A stretch of 64,000 bases of DNA. It comes from Gadus chalcogrammus. Lineage: Eukaryota; Chordata; Actinopteri; Gadiformes; Gadidae. A model generated the notes under the pieces. It was not told where the DNA came from. It made no database searches and worked only from the letters and a program-made list of their open reading frames with translations. Shown here piece by piece: positions 27,301-39,600 of this stretch. The position numbers and the translations under genes were made by a program. The stretch lies in the NCBI RefSeq assembly GCF_026213295.1, contig NC_079431.1, forward strand, positions 12,769,360 through 12,833,359, in the 5' to 3' direction. Numbering within the stretch: position 1 is the first letter of the stretch; each line of letters starts with the position of its first letter.

Positions 27301-30232
27301 GCTAAAGTAAATCAAAAAACAGACCAGAGTCAATCATGAATGTCAGAGTAAACCTAAAATACATGAAAAATATATTATAGTGTCGGGCAGAAGCAGACCT
27401 TTGGAGGACCGTAGGGGCAGCCAGAGGTTAGTCTCGCCGAGCTGACGAACAGAGGCTCCAGCTGCTCCAGGGTCACACCAGCCAGGATCTTGGTCCTCAT
27501 CTCTTTGTAGTCACACTGGAGCTTCTCGCAGACATTAACAAGCTTGGCCGGAGGGTCCTTGGGCCTGCGGGAAGAGAAAGGCAAACTGATGGTACACCAT
27601 CATTCTTAATTGACGGTAGCTTTCGGGAGACTTTGCCCTGGAATCTTCTCATGATTTAGCTTCAATGTAAATCTTCATCAAAGTCCACTTGTGTTTTCCT
27701 TACTTCAACAAAGTGAGGAAGGGGAAACTGAATACTCCTTGAAGTTCATCAAACACTAACTCAAGTTACAAGAAAAATCATCAAAAAACTAAATCATACA
27801 AAAATGGTTTGACCAATACTCAGAGTGTGCTGTTGTCATGGCGAAGTCATCAGGGGAGGTGAAGCAGTCCCTCCAGGCTTGCTGCTGGCACATGGTGTAG
27901 TGCAGGTCCAGCAGACACAGCTCAGCGCACTGCGCCCGCCGACAAAATCCCTCACACGGTACCCTGTCCCCGGCCTCCTCTGAGCTGAAACACACGACCA
28001 CAAGGGTGCCACTGAAAGACCTCCCTTCTGGAGGCCAGGGGGGCGGATGGAGTGAGCATGCCAGTGCACGGAGTACCTTTTCAGTTTCTGTCTTAGCTCA
28101 TCAAGTTCCTTCTTGGCAGACTTGAGTTTCACAATTTCCTACAAACAGAAAAACACAAAAAAAAATCATGCGGCATGTTGACGAACATGTCACCCAATCG
28201 CCCCTTCCTTCCTCATCCCATTAGTATACCTCAGCCAAGTAGTCCAGGTCGGACATCTGCAGCATGGTGAGATGATTCTGGTCTGCCGTTGCGGGCACCT
28301 TCGTCTGGGCCTCTACCGACACACACCGTGTCTCCGTACCGACTGATACATCGGACGTGACTACGCGGGGGGAAGGGGAAGTGCCCCTTTCGACAGTGTG
28401 CGGGGCCTCTCCGCCGGCCCCCGCAGAGCGGTCTCGGCCTGCCCCGGGCCTGCTGCTACTCTCACCCGAGACAATGTTCTCGTCCTCCTCCAGGAAGCTG
28501 TGGAAGTCGGAGCTCTCCTCCTGGTCCATTTCGGGGACGCCCGCTTTGCAGGACGCGACGCGGCCCTGAATGGGGTCCCCCCGACGACCCGCCTGCCTGG
28601 GGAAGAGAGGGGACGACCCGCGAAGGGGGTGGACGACCTTGGGCGTGGACGACGGGCGTGGACAACCTCTCGCACCAGGGGACGACCTCTCGCACCGGGC
28701 CATCTCAGTCGCCGTGGCCAGGGCGGGGCTGTCCTGCTTGGGCCCCATAACGTAGATATCGGCGGAGGGGTTGAGCTGAGAGGTAGACGGCTGACTGCCA
28801 TCGAGGCTGTAGGGAGAATCATTGTAGAGAATAGTTTACCATTGGCAGAATGCAGGGCAATCCCATGATGACATTCAGTTAGTTATGTAGAAATATAAAG
28901 TCGAATATACGCTATTTAAATCATCACAGGCAGGGTTCAAAGTACGGCTCACAACACTTTTGACTATGCTGACTTCCACGACAGACCATCAATACTCACT
29001 ATGAGCGACCAGTCACAGTGCAAGCAGAGGGACCCCAGCGCTGTGCCTGGCTGGGCGGAGACTGGGGGGCTTGCCAAGGTGCCCCCCAGTAAAAGCGCTG
29101 TTCAAGCCCTGCATCCAAAAAGGAACTGGCCTGGGCTGAGGAGTCCTCATACAGTGCAGCGTTACCGCTTTCCTCCTGCCAGCCTTGGGCCTACACCATC
29201 AACACAACACAGCTATAGTCAAGTCTGTTTGGTTGTTTTGGTTACCGAAAACTTCTGCAACAATTTCAGTTAGTGCAGTGGTTCCATTTTTGTCATTTAT
29301 TTTCATTGATAATACACTTAAAATGTACAATGGGAGACTGTACAATACCCCCTTCAATTATGAGAGAAATAATAATAATACCACAGAAACACTCAAAGTA
29401 GGAGACCTTTGAATTTTGTGGCACTTGCTGCATAGCCCACACGTCTTCACTGTTATCCAGGAGGTCCAAACTCTCTCTGACAGTGTTCGGAAGACACTCC
29501 ACCTCTCTATGGTCAACTGCAAGGTCAAAACAAAACCCCATTGTTTTCACTCTGTGCACCAAAATATTGTTCTGTGTCTATTAAATTGGAATAATTAATA
29601 AACAGGGTAAGAGTATGAGCTTGCTCGTCGTGTGTTACCAGCGCATCGTCGTGCTCTGGATGGATCACTAGCACAACTGTTCTTCAATGGCACTCTTTTT
29701 ATAAACATGGGCCCTTTGGGTCTGAAAACAAAAAGATAATGTAGGTGCCATTGTAAGTCAGTCACTAATTATGTATGCGAATGTGGAGCATACCTGTCCA
29801 AGTTGCTCAACCTCTGGGTCCCGGAAAGCACGTTTTCTCGGGAAGCACGAGTATCTATGCACCCAAACAAATATTTAATCCAGTTTATTCAGGTTGTAGA
29901 GCCATACACACACACATGGATATATAAATATGAATGATGAATCTGCACACACACAATAAAAAGTGAAAATAAAAAAGGAACACTCAGGCACTCAATACTC
30001 AAGTAAATTAACCGAGGTCCGTGTTTATCATTTTTTTTTGTTTTCAACGGCCATTATATTCAATGCATACGTTTGTTGCAGACTTACTTGAACCGGGCAC
30101 GGCCAATGAATTGATAAATACAGGATTGTTATATGGGATCATCTGACAGGGCACTGCAAACCCATGAGTGGTGTGATCATAGAGATAGGGGTTGACAACC
30201 ACATGGAAGGGTGTCGGAATGGAAGACCACAT
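24344..30232 (-). CDS. rbm44: RNA-binding motif protein 44-like, complete (17 exons, 876 aa)
   Basis: In mammals RBM44 is a germ-cell RNA-binding protein of intercellular bridges (family knowledge). Exons: 30232-30088, 29854-29794, 29721-29639, 29516-29407, 29190-29000, 28806-28230, 28138-28077, 27984-27814, 27564-27399, 27301-27267, 27192-27111, 26863-26761, 26650-26477, 26025-25955, 25640-25567, 25344-25113, 24637-24344. They total 2631 bp with every phase consistent. Seen: a long poorly conserved N-terminal half; a coiled-coil-like helix (KLKSAKKELDELRQKLK, about residue 393); a Cys/His-rich block with LHYTMCQQQAW (about 415-450); one RRM (SSLVISGLPKDVTE to VPGSTLHVEHI, about 662-740); and a C-terminal block ERHPEAGRLAIVGALQEMK to GLPLSSIVEM, which matches the end of human RBM44. 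The ATG at 30232 is the first in that exon; an upstream start in an unseen exon is possible. The intron after 26477 appears to be GC-AG. Confidence 0.88.
25113..26025 (-). CDS. rbm44: rbm44 RRM-encoding exons (14-16)
   Basis: Three exons (26025-25955, 25640-25567, 25344-25113) encode the single RRM. The first strand carries the RNP2-like hexamer LVISGL. Beta-3 reads VAMVTIKG in the RNP1 position, which lacks the usual two aromatic residues of RNP1 (K-G-[FY]-G-[FY]), so RNA contact may be unconventional. The domain ends with VPGSTLHVEHI. Introns cut the domain after VTE and after NHL, with the threonine codon split across the second junction. Confidence 0.85.
28230..28806 (-). CDS. rbm44: rbm44 exon 6, largest exon (577 bp), low-complexity linker
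   Basis: The exon encodes about 192 residues rich in Pro, Ser, Gly, Arg and acidic residues, with no recognised domain. It ends MLQMSDLDYLAE just before the coiled-coil exon. It is clearly more GC- and CpG-rich than the neighbouring introns. Long open frames on the plus strand here are by-products of that composition. The acceptor is TACAG|C and the donor GCTGAG|GTATAC. Confidence 0.85.
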
Positions 30233-30720
30233 ATTCTGAAAAATAACGACAGATTAATACTTCTATACACGTTGATTCAATTCACCACATTATACCGTTT
30301 AACACGATAAGTAAAGTGTACAATTGACTATACATGCTAACTATCAGAACGGCGACACCATAAAGATAATTATGGTGGTTTAGTATGCAACTATAAAAGT
30401 TAAGATAATTGTAAGGAATACGGGAAAATTAATACCCAATATTTGTGGATGTAGCTGAGGTGAGCGGCATGTGGCTCTGGTCAACGGGCCGAAGTGACCA
30501 GCTTCCTCTTCCACCCAAAGTGCTGTGACGTAGGCTAAATTAAACACGATTCAATCCACGTGGGGTCTTCCTTTCCTGTCCCAATCACAGAACGGGTGGT
30601 ATTGTTTTGATTATAATATCGCCGTTATTTGGAGACACAGTACAATGCTCTGTCATTCGCGCCATATTTGTAGCTGCAGCGGCCCAGACGACCATTCCGG
30701 AAGGACGCAAGGATCTTCCA
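30233..30720 (-). promoter_or_regulatory. rbm44: Probable rbm44 5' leader and promoter region
   Basis: The start-codon exon is preceded by an acceptor (AG|AATATGTGG), so a non-coding first exon should lie upstream. Between about 30515 and 30600 there are a TGACGT element, an E-box CACGTG (about 30557-30562) and a CCAAT motif (CCCAATCAC, about 30577-30585). Position and motif cluster suggest the promoter; the transcription start and first exon could not be fixed. Confidence 0.4.
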
Positions 30721-31239
30721 GGACCTCACCTAGCATAGCCAGAGAAGTGTCCTATTGCTCCCAGTCTAAGCCTTTGTGTCCAATTCAATACCGATGATTA
30801 CAGATTCAAATAAAATATACAAATTGTATGTTGAAATGCCTCTTGAACATTCTGGTAGAATATTGGAAATTAACTAATTGATCGGAATCCAGTGATGTTC
30901 CCTTGGTAACCACGAGGGGTCATTAGTGGTCACATGAGTTTAAGGCCAGCAGACAGAGTCCAGGACAGGCTGGCAGGTGGAGGATCACTGCATCGATCAG
31001 GGACAGACAATTTTTAAAACAGTTTTATAGGCAAAGACTTTCCCTATCCCTGTAGATGTACATAATATACCCGCCAGGGGGTTGTTGAAACCTAATTCCT
31101 TTCATTATGTAAAAAAAACCAAACGCTCACTGCACTCATCGTTCATTTTCCGAAGATAAATATTTTAATCTGTATTACAAAATAGGAAAAGGAAAACATA
31201 ATTAAAGGTTATCTCAACTACATTAAATGCATGGGCTCT

Positions 31240-31456
31240 TCACAACTTCCGGCGGTGAATTATTATTATTATAATTTAACGTTGCTAATTATAATTGACC
31301 GCTGTCAAGGAAAACAATGGACTTTTTGCGACTATGACGTCTTTGGTAGTACTGCGCAAGTAGTCCGGTAACTTGTCAACCCCAGAGACTTCGGTTGCTA
31401 AGCGACGTCAACGTCTTTGGGGGACTTTCTCTGATGATCCACACTACGAATGCTGG
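31240..31456 (+). promoter_or_regulatory. Promoter-like cluster with plus-strand splice donor
   Basis: Seen on the plus strand: ACTTCCGG (ETS site, 31245-31252), ATGACGTC (about 31334-31341), TGCGCA (NRF1 half-site, 31353-31358), an X-box-like inverted repeat GTTGCTAAGCGAC (31394-31406) overlapping GACGTCA (31404-31410), then ATGCTG|GTAAGTG with a strong donor at 31456. This looks like a TATA-less promoter with a short first exon reading away from rbm44. No downstream plus-strand exon was found, so a divergent non-coding transcript or a chance cluster remains possible. Confidence 0.4.
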
Positions 31457-31536
31457 TAAGTGTTAACAAATAAATTGTAAAAAGACACACCATGTGAAGT
31501 TATTTTTTCGTTTTGGCAAGTAGCCGTGTAATAAGT

Positions 31537-31682
31537 GGGATAATATATAGAACGTTGCCGGTGATTATCGAAAATAAGCCCCTTCAGGGCGAAGCGAGAC
31601 ACCTCCGCTGCGCGTCGGTGTCCTGTTCGGCCTGTCGGAGCTTATTTTCCCGATAATGACCGGCGTTCTATACATTATCCCC
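31537..31682. mobile_element. Near-perfect palindromic foldback element (about 146 bp)
   Basis: The left arm begins GGGATAATATATAGAACG and the right arm, read in reverse complement, begins GGGGATAATGTATAGAACGC. Pairing continues through GCCGGTgATTATCG and AAAATAAGC towards the centre near 31608. This is the structure of a MITE or foldback remnant of a DNA transposon. No transposase is present and no family is assigned. Confidence 0.75.
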
Positions 31683-31802
31683 TACATATCTGACTCATTG
31701 TCAAAATTCGCATAACCGACCGGTAATGATTATCCTTCCAATGAGAAGCCATTAACAGATTGCATCGTGCTCACTGCCTCCGTCCGTTGACTGATCATCA
31801 CC

Positions 31803-32544
31803 ATAGAGTGGCGAAGTCACGCCGTGACGCCCCTTCCGGTAGAGCTCATGGGACCTATGAGATCGAAAAATATGAATGGGTGTCAATGGAGAGAATTTTT
31901 ATTTTTTTCTGATCCCAGTCTTTATATGCCCTGGATTACACATATGTTGTTTGTGGTTTTAAATGATAATTTTTCATGCAAAGAAAAGTAAAACTTTTCG
32001 TGAAGAAGTTTGATAATTTTAGGTTTTATGTGAGGCCGCTTTGTGAACTACAGCTCTTCGCTGCTCTCGACGTATATGATATACGTCACCACACCTACAC
32101 TTGGAACTCGGCACAGAGATGGCGATCTCTCTGCTCCACTTCAACACTTTTTTTCAAGGCGAGGATAAAAGCATAGAAAGAGGTGAAAACCACTGTGCAT
32201 GGGGAGAGTTTTAGTTATGTGCATCTATATGTGCCATCTCTGTGCCGAGTTCCAAGTGCGGGTGTGGTGACGTATATCATATGCTTCGAGAGCAGCGAAG
32301 AGCTGTAGTTCACAAAGCGGCCTCACATAAAACCTAAAATTATCAAACTTCTTCACGAAAATGTGTAGTTTTCTTTGCATGAAAAATTATCATTTAAATC
32401 CACAAACAACATATGTGTAATCCAGGGCATATAAAGACTGGGATCAGAAAAAAAAAAAATTCTCTCGATTGACATCCATTCATATTTTTAGATCTCATAG
32501 GTCCCATGAGCTCTACCGGAAGAGGCGTGACTTCGCCACTCTAT
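31803..32544. repeat. Large inverted repeat: arms 31803-32123 and 32233-32544
   Basis: The left arm starts ATAGAGTGGCGAAGTCACG and ends GGCACAGAGATGGC. The right arm is its reverse complement with scattered mismatches and small indels. A loop of about 109 bp separates the arms. Arms of about 315 bp that remain this similar suggest either a recent foldback transposon or gene conversion between arms. The small frames in it are not conserved coding sequence. A smaller hairpin (AAAAAGTTGAA/TTCAACTTTTT, about 32604-32628) lies just beyond. Confidence 0.9.
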
Positions 32545-32649
32545 CGACTTGATTGGGGACGGACGCGCAATGCATTGTGGATCCGTGCGCTGAAGGCTCC
32601 GTCAAAAAGTTGAAAAATGTTCAACTTTTTCGGCAGCGACGGATCCGTC

Positions 32650-34750
32650 ATCCAATCAGATCACGTATGCAAATTTGAGCACCGTGACACTTCTCGGGCT
32701 CTGACGACCCTGGAAACCTCCCGCATCGGTCAGCCACGCCTTCTGAGTCCTTTGACTGACGGTACAGTGGGCATGGCGTCATGGCCGTAGGCCTACGGCA
32801 TTCACTGCCATATCTTGAAGGTCCCTTCACTTTAGATTCAGCTAATTTGTTTTATGTTGAAGGACTGTCCATTTGATTTATGTTCTTCTACTGTGGAAAA
32901 GCCAGGCTCTCAGTGGGCAGGCTTCTCTAATAGTTATGACTCTTATTGTGTTTGAATTGTGTGTATTATTCATCAGACAGTCACTTATTCATCAGACAGA
33001 CAATGTATCGAACCTTTGACCCATGGGTGGGTTTTAGCTTCATAATGTCATTGAATAAGACCCAATTATCCCACCAATATTGTCAATTCTGTTTTCTAAA
33101 AGTCCACATTGAATGCAGATAAACATTTCATTTGACTGCTTTCCTATAAGAGAATAATAATCCCTGAATAAGAGAAAATATCTTTGGAAAATATTCGATA
33201 ACTGTGGTCCTATGGACAAGCTAACATAGATCGGAGGTAGGGATGTTGTAGTTAACTATGAGGCGGACCTTGCACTGTGTCATCAGTATGTTAGCGAGAG
33301 AGCTGCAGATTGAGTAGTATTCCCTGCTGTTGATGGAGAGTTTCCAAGGTGACGTGACATCCTCAAAGCCTCAATCCGCTCGTTTGTTCTTGCTGAGTGG
33401 ATCATGACCGTTAGATTAGGATCATGGCTTAAGCTCATGAGGGAAAGGCCTCAGTGTGTGTGATGCGGAAATAGGAAAGGGGATGATTGACACAACAGGC
33501 CAGGTATTCTCAGCTTGCTGAAATACATTCTGTGTTGTATGGGTTACACGTAATAGTGTCCTGCTAGCTGCATCTGCGACATTTGTTCCTTTTGTTTCCT
33601 AAGAAATGATGTAAAACTGGTTATTGTGTAGCACTTGCTTGTTCTATGTCACTTACCCATGAGAACAAATCACAATAAGGAGTACAACATATCCTCTGTG
33701 TGAACAAAAGTAGTATTTTGTTGTTTTGTGTGTTGTTCCTGTGCATAGACAAAACTAAACTGTGCTTAGCCCTAGACTTTCAACCCCACTCCCAGAAACA
33801 CAATACAATAAAGAACAGCTAGACAAGTGCACATTAAGTATACATCACTCATAAATAATGACAGAAGCAATAGAGATAGGGAGAAAGGGAGAGCGAGAGA
33901 GACACATACACATACACACAAATATCAGGGCAGGGCATCTCCCTAGGGCACAGTAAAAAGCCTTTTATAGCATTCAAAAGCACTCCTCTCCCCTCCCTCA
34001 ATCAATGGGAAACTGCCTGGCTCGCTCTGAGTGAACATCAGAGCTAGGCTTTCACACAAGACTCTGTGGAACTGAGTGGAAAACTGAGAAAGTCACTATT
34101 AGTAGTCATTAAATAGCAAATGTACCACATTTATGTCATACATGTATTCACCAATAGCAAAATAATAACTCTTTAATGGTAGGCTACATAATGACACATA
34201 TGTCAAGGAAATGCATTGGAAATTGTTGTTGAAAGGAACAACAAAAGGAAATGGGCCCTACTGACATTTACAAGGCCATTACATCGGTATTACAGGAAAA
34301 ACTCATGTCCTGAGATGGCTACAAAATATTTCAAAGAATGCGTGCGTGCGCGCACAGACACACAAAGATTGTTGTAAGAAAGTGGTTGGCCAATTGCCTG
34401 CGAAGTAGATCCAAATGTTCCAAATTCAAATTAACTTATTTGTTAATTAAAAGTAAAAGGACATTTAAAACACCTCAAGCCTGATATGCTTATTAGTTGG
34501 GGAGGGGGAGGGATGATATCTAATTATACTAATGTTTTTTTTTTTTTTAAACTAGAGCAGGACAAACACACCAATGGCTTTGGGTTAACCCCCCTCCTGA
34601 TTCACAGAGAAAATGATCAGAAAGATTGGGAGGCATGTGACTCGGTAATGAGGCAGGTCAAGCTCACAGTGGCCAGCAGATCACTGCAGCTGATCAGCTG
34701 ACTGTCGGCATGCTGGGAGAGACTGATGAAACACAACACCAGGACTGCAG
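32650..34750. other. Intergenic between foldback elements and etv5 3' end
   Basis: AT-rich, with no exon recognised on either strand. It holds a GA-rich patch near 33880-33905 and an alternating GTGCGTGCGCGCAC stretch at about 34341-34354. Nothing else can be supported. Confidence 0.5.
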
Positions 34751-34754
34751 GCAG

Positions 34755-36634
34755 TGGAGCATAAAGGACATTTTATTGTACCCAGTACAGATGGTCATCG
34801 AGTCAGCAGTGTAAGATACACATTGTGGAGGAAGAGAGGGATCGAAGCCTATACAAGTGCAGACGATCCCTCTGTTTGGGCTCGACCAGATGCTAAGTTC
34901 CTCTCATAAAAATAATAAAAGACATAGCTAGAGAAACTGCAACCCAACACAGCGGACATTGGTTGACCTTTGCGTGCAAGCGCTTGCCATAGTAAAGATA
35001 GCAGTTCCCTCGTCCATCCTGCAAAACCAAGTACAGTGGTCTCCGTGGAAACCATCAGCGAGACGAGCATCACAGGGATCCAGATTAGGTTTCTTGTATA
35101 AAGGTACCGAAGTAGGCAGAACTATACAGCTTATACATTAAAATCAAAACAGATGCAGACTTATAGCAAAAATATATATTTTATATAAGTTTGTCTATTT
35201 TCCCATTTAGAAACAATGTTTAATGTGAAACAAAAACAAAAGCAAAATCAAAACAAAGCGTCACAAATGTCTTCTTTGTCTAAAAAGAGCAAAGCGATAT
35301 GTTAGTGGACAACGCAGTCTCTGTTGAGGATATCATGCAAAAGACAAGCAGAGGTCTCCAGTCAACAACGTTGGATTGTAAGAAAGGAAGAAAGATGTCA
35401 AATTTCATTCACTTTCTGTCTTTTTGCATGCAAGGCCTCGATGCTCCTGCCATCCTGGGGCATCGGAGGAACAAGTACACTGCCGAGAAAACATTAAATA
35501 CCCGATAGAAGTAAAACAAAAGAAGGAACAATGAAACAATTTCATATACACAATGTAGAAAACCATTACAGGCTCTGGGAAAATATGTACTAATCTATCC
35601 CTTTTGACACGGTGAAAAAAGAGTGCTTATTGTTTGGAGATTGTGGGCCGATAAGGGAAAACAAAGGACTCGAACAGAGTGTGAAGCAGAGTGTGGAGTT
35701 GACACTTTGGAAAGGAGCGTTAGCTTTTAGCAGGGGAGTGCAGCAAGTAAAGTGGTTCTCTGGAGGCCGGTCCACGTTTACCAACCGCTATCTCCCTACC
35801 ATCAGGAATCCCCCAGTCACTGGGCGTAGGTTCTCAGCCTTGGTTTATATTCATAGACAGAAAAAAAGGAAAAATAATAATACACGGAATACCTTGGAAT
35901 ATCTACAGAGGAGTAACAGCAGAATTTAATTATGGTGGTTTATTCTTTTGTGTAATTCTTTTCATTAAATTAAAGCCCTTTTAAAATTTATTTTTATTCC
36001 AGAGGGGTTCTCGATCACTGAGGGAATAATAAAAAAAAAAAGGCATATATAGAACAGTGCTGCATTTTTGATGATCTTTTTTTCAGAATTATAAACTTGA
36101 AATGTTCCACTATAGGTTATTCGATTCTCTTAAGAAAAGATTGTCACAAAGTCTGAATTGCAACAACTCTTGCACAGGAGTCAGTTCTTTTTGCAATGTT
36201 GCGCGACAACTCGGCTTGCTTCCATTTGGGTCTCCATAGTAACAGCCGGCCCCTCCCCTCCTTCCCTAGGGAGTGATAACGGGGGGCAGAACCGCTGGAG
36301 TCCAATCTGCCCCTCACCTCTTTCAACACCACCTTGCTCCCTAACTCTCCTCACTTGCCAGTGCAAGACTTCAACTGTGTGCATTCATTTTCTTGTTTTC
36401 CGGGGAGTGTGGCGAGTTTTAATCAGGCAGTCCAGCAACAAGAACTGTGTGTCGATGGCAAAAAAAAAAGAAAGAAGGGGGAGGTGATCTTGGTTTCCAA
36501 CCCTGGGTTACTGGAGCAGGCCCCTTAAGACTGTAGGGCTGCTCTGGGTGCACGTTAGGTTGAGAGAGAGAGTGTGTGTGTGTTTGTGGATGATGCCTGT
36601 GACGTCATGTGCGTCATTGGAGCCACTGTGGCGT
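34755..36634 (-). other. etv5: Probable etv5 3' UTR (about 1.9 kb)
   Basis: The sequence directly follows the etv5 stop codon. A canonical AATAAA lies on the minus strand at 34777-34772. The stretch is AT-rich, largely free of repeats and lacks coding signal. Mammalian ETV5 also has a 3' UTR of this order. Earlier alternative signals may exist. Confidence 0.5.
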
Positions 36635-39600
36635 TTAGTAGCCGTAGCTGTCCGGGAAAGGCAGGCTGGCTGTGCACTGCTCGGCGGTGTCCAACAGATA
36701 GGGGGTGTTCTCGTCGTAGTGGCTGAGCGGCAGCGTCTCGTCCTCCGTGCCGGGCAGGCTGTCGGGGTCCCCTTTCAGGCTGGGCCTCTGGTTGTCGGGG
36801 AAGGCCATGGAGAACAGAGCCTCTGGGTCGCACACAAACTTGTAGACGTACCTCTCGCCAGCCACCTGAAGATGAGACAACGAGAGAAGGTTAGATGCCC
36901 GGGTCATGGATCATATTTCATGAGCACAACATGAAACATGCAGAAGCTTTGTAAAAAGTTTCTTGTAATATTATTGCAAACCATCAGAATTTTGGGAGTT
37001 AAGACAATTTACCATGGTTCGGAAACACAATTGTCACGTGGGCATTAAGTGAAGTTATTGTAATGTTTTGGGAAAGTGGAAACTAGTCAAAATCCTAGAC
37101 TCCAGAACATAAAATACCTAACATGTGTTTACTAGCAGGAGGGAAACGGCCTACTATCGCATGACGTGCTTTATAATCAAATTAATTCTAATTCAAATAA
37201 ACTACTCAGGCTGTGCTGTGACTTTTTAATGGGTTGGGTTAAACGGCTTAGCTCCATGCCAAAGGACCGCTATGGTGAAACTAGGTAAGGGGGACCTATT
37301 GATTATGATTCAAGGAAGAAAAAAAAGGGGCTGAACCTGCCTTTACCTTCTGCATGATGCCCTTCTCGTAGTAGTAGCGCAGGGAGCGGCTCAGCTTGTC
37401 GTAGTTCATGGCTGGCCTGTTCTTCTGGATGCCCCAGCGACGGGCCACCTGGGGTCAGAGGAGGACACACCGTTAGGTTCTAGCACCGGGCAAGGAGGTC
37501 ATCAACACAGCTCACGTGATACCGAGCAGGTGGTGGGATTAGGCAGGCCACGTCGGGTGAGAAAGGTGGGGGGGCGGGGGTTTGCTCACCTCCTCAGGCT
37601 CGATGAGCTTGAACTCCATGCCGCGGCCCGTCCAGGCGATGAAGTGGCCGTTGGCGGGGTCGTCGAGCAGGGTGACCAGGAACTGCCAGAGCTGCAGGGA
37701 GCCGCGGCGCTGGTACGGTGGCCCGTCACGGTACACCAACGGTTCCTGCTTTACTTTACCTATGATCAGAGCGAGCAGGAGACAGGAGGAGAGGGAGAGG
37801 GAGACAGCCAGATGGAGAGGGAGAAAAAGAGGTGTCAGTGAGCACTGTTCTCTGCCACAGCCACACTGTGGTGAGACATTCCTGGCAGCATGCGACTGTG
37901 AAGTGGCCCGGCTGCTCATTCTGCACAGCCGTGCCACTGCCATTCAGTCAAAGGACCCTTCTCTTCTTCCAATGCGCAATCTTATTGACTTAGGCCTCAT
38001 TTTACTTCTATGCAGCATATTATCAAACTGGAAAGGAGGACAAAAGTCTGAGTGCATTTTTATTTTATTCTGCAATGTGACATTCACTTTGGTTTAAATC
38101 TCACCTTCCAGTCTCTCCGGTACAACGCAGGCATCGTCAAAATAAAGGTGAGGTTCTCTGTCGAAGGAGAAGCCTGTGGTCGGAAAAGAAGCAAAAAGGA
38201 AAGAAACAAAATTAAAGAAGAGTAATGCAAGGAAGAACGGCAGCTTGTGGGAAACGGGCCCTCCATTTTATCCCCTTCCGGGTCTCTACTAGCACAACAA
38301 ACCAATAAAAAAGCAATAAATCCTAGCAAACATCCCAGTAGTAGCAAACAATTATTTTTGTTACTATTACCTGCAACTGGGAGGAGGACAGAAGCATGCT
38401 AGTATTTTGGTTGCACTCCAGGTGGCATCATTTAAAGGCTGCTGACCTCCTGTTCTTCCATGTACTTTCACTGATTTAAAATGTCAAGTGGTTTGGGTGG
38501 ATGCGTCAGGGCTGGACTAAGCCATTTAGATAACCTTGTTGTGTATGTGCAAGACTAGACAGTAAGTGGACTGTATGAGCAGATTTTCTCAGATCCTTAC
38601 CTTCATGGTTGATTTGGTAGAAACCTGATCTTCCGAAGGACGACTGACAGTTAGGCACTTCTGTAACACAAAGAGGAGGGGTTTGTTTAGAGCAGGCGCC
38701 ATAGCCAAACTCAATGCCATATTGTTTTCCCAGCATGGCAACATCCGCCTCACGTCATACACCAAAACATTTGTAACATTCTTTACACCTGCCTCTGCAC
38801 AGGCTTAAGTAAAGAGTCCTTGATGTCCCTCACTGCGCATTGGCAGTTCTTGTTTGTACTGGAGAGACCGGGTCTGAAAGGTGATATTGATGCAAGTGGT
38901 GACCATCGGAAAACCTCGGCACATGGCTGTAACCATAGAAACACTGGCGGGTCCTTTCAACTTGCCCACTGTCCACCCCCATCTGCGGCTTCTTACACAA
39001 CTGGCCATGACGCAACAGCTGGGCCAAAAAATGCCTAACCTACACCCACGCATGGAGACCGACACACACAGAGGCCCGTTGGGAGTGGAGAGAGCCCTGC
39101 CCTGTATCACTTGCGTGTCCACGGAGGACAAATAAACAGGATTAGTAGCAGGGTCGCTGTATTAACTCTCATTGACAATCAAGTTAGGCCGGTCCCCCGC
39201 AGGGGCAGACATCTGTCTTCTGTTTGCTGTGTCACTGCGGATCCTCATTATTCTGCTTCCTGTCTACTGATAAGAAAACCAGAGATCAATCAAGACCAAG
39301 TGTTTTCCTCTACTGGCTGTCCCTATTTATTCTTAAGAAGCAGCGTACTCTTAAGGGAATAACAGCAGCAGGATCTTGCCTTTCAAATTCCTTATAAACA
39401 CTGTGAAGACATAAGGGCTACTCAACTTTGTGGAAATGTAACCGCTCATGTTTTTGGCACTGCGTTATTGCCAACACAGTAGTTCATGATGGTCATTTAA
39501 ATCTACCGGCCATCGGGAGAGTCTGGCAGTGACGTTGGCATCTCAAGGCCATACAAAGCTAAGAGGATTTATCATTGCATCACTGGCTGGCTTGCTTGCT

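Noticed and set aside
28398..28868. 156-codon open frame on the plus strand
   Set aside because: It is antisense to the GC-rich rbm44 exon 28230-28806, whose minus-strand frame joins its neighbours in phase.
31976..32176. 66-codon plus-strand frame in the foldback arm
   Set aside because: The frame lies in one arm of the inverted repeat and is disrupted in the other arm; no homology was recognised.
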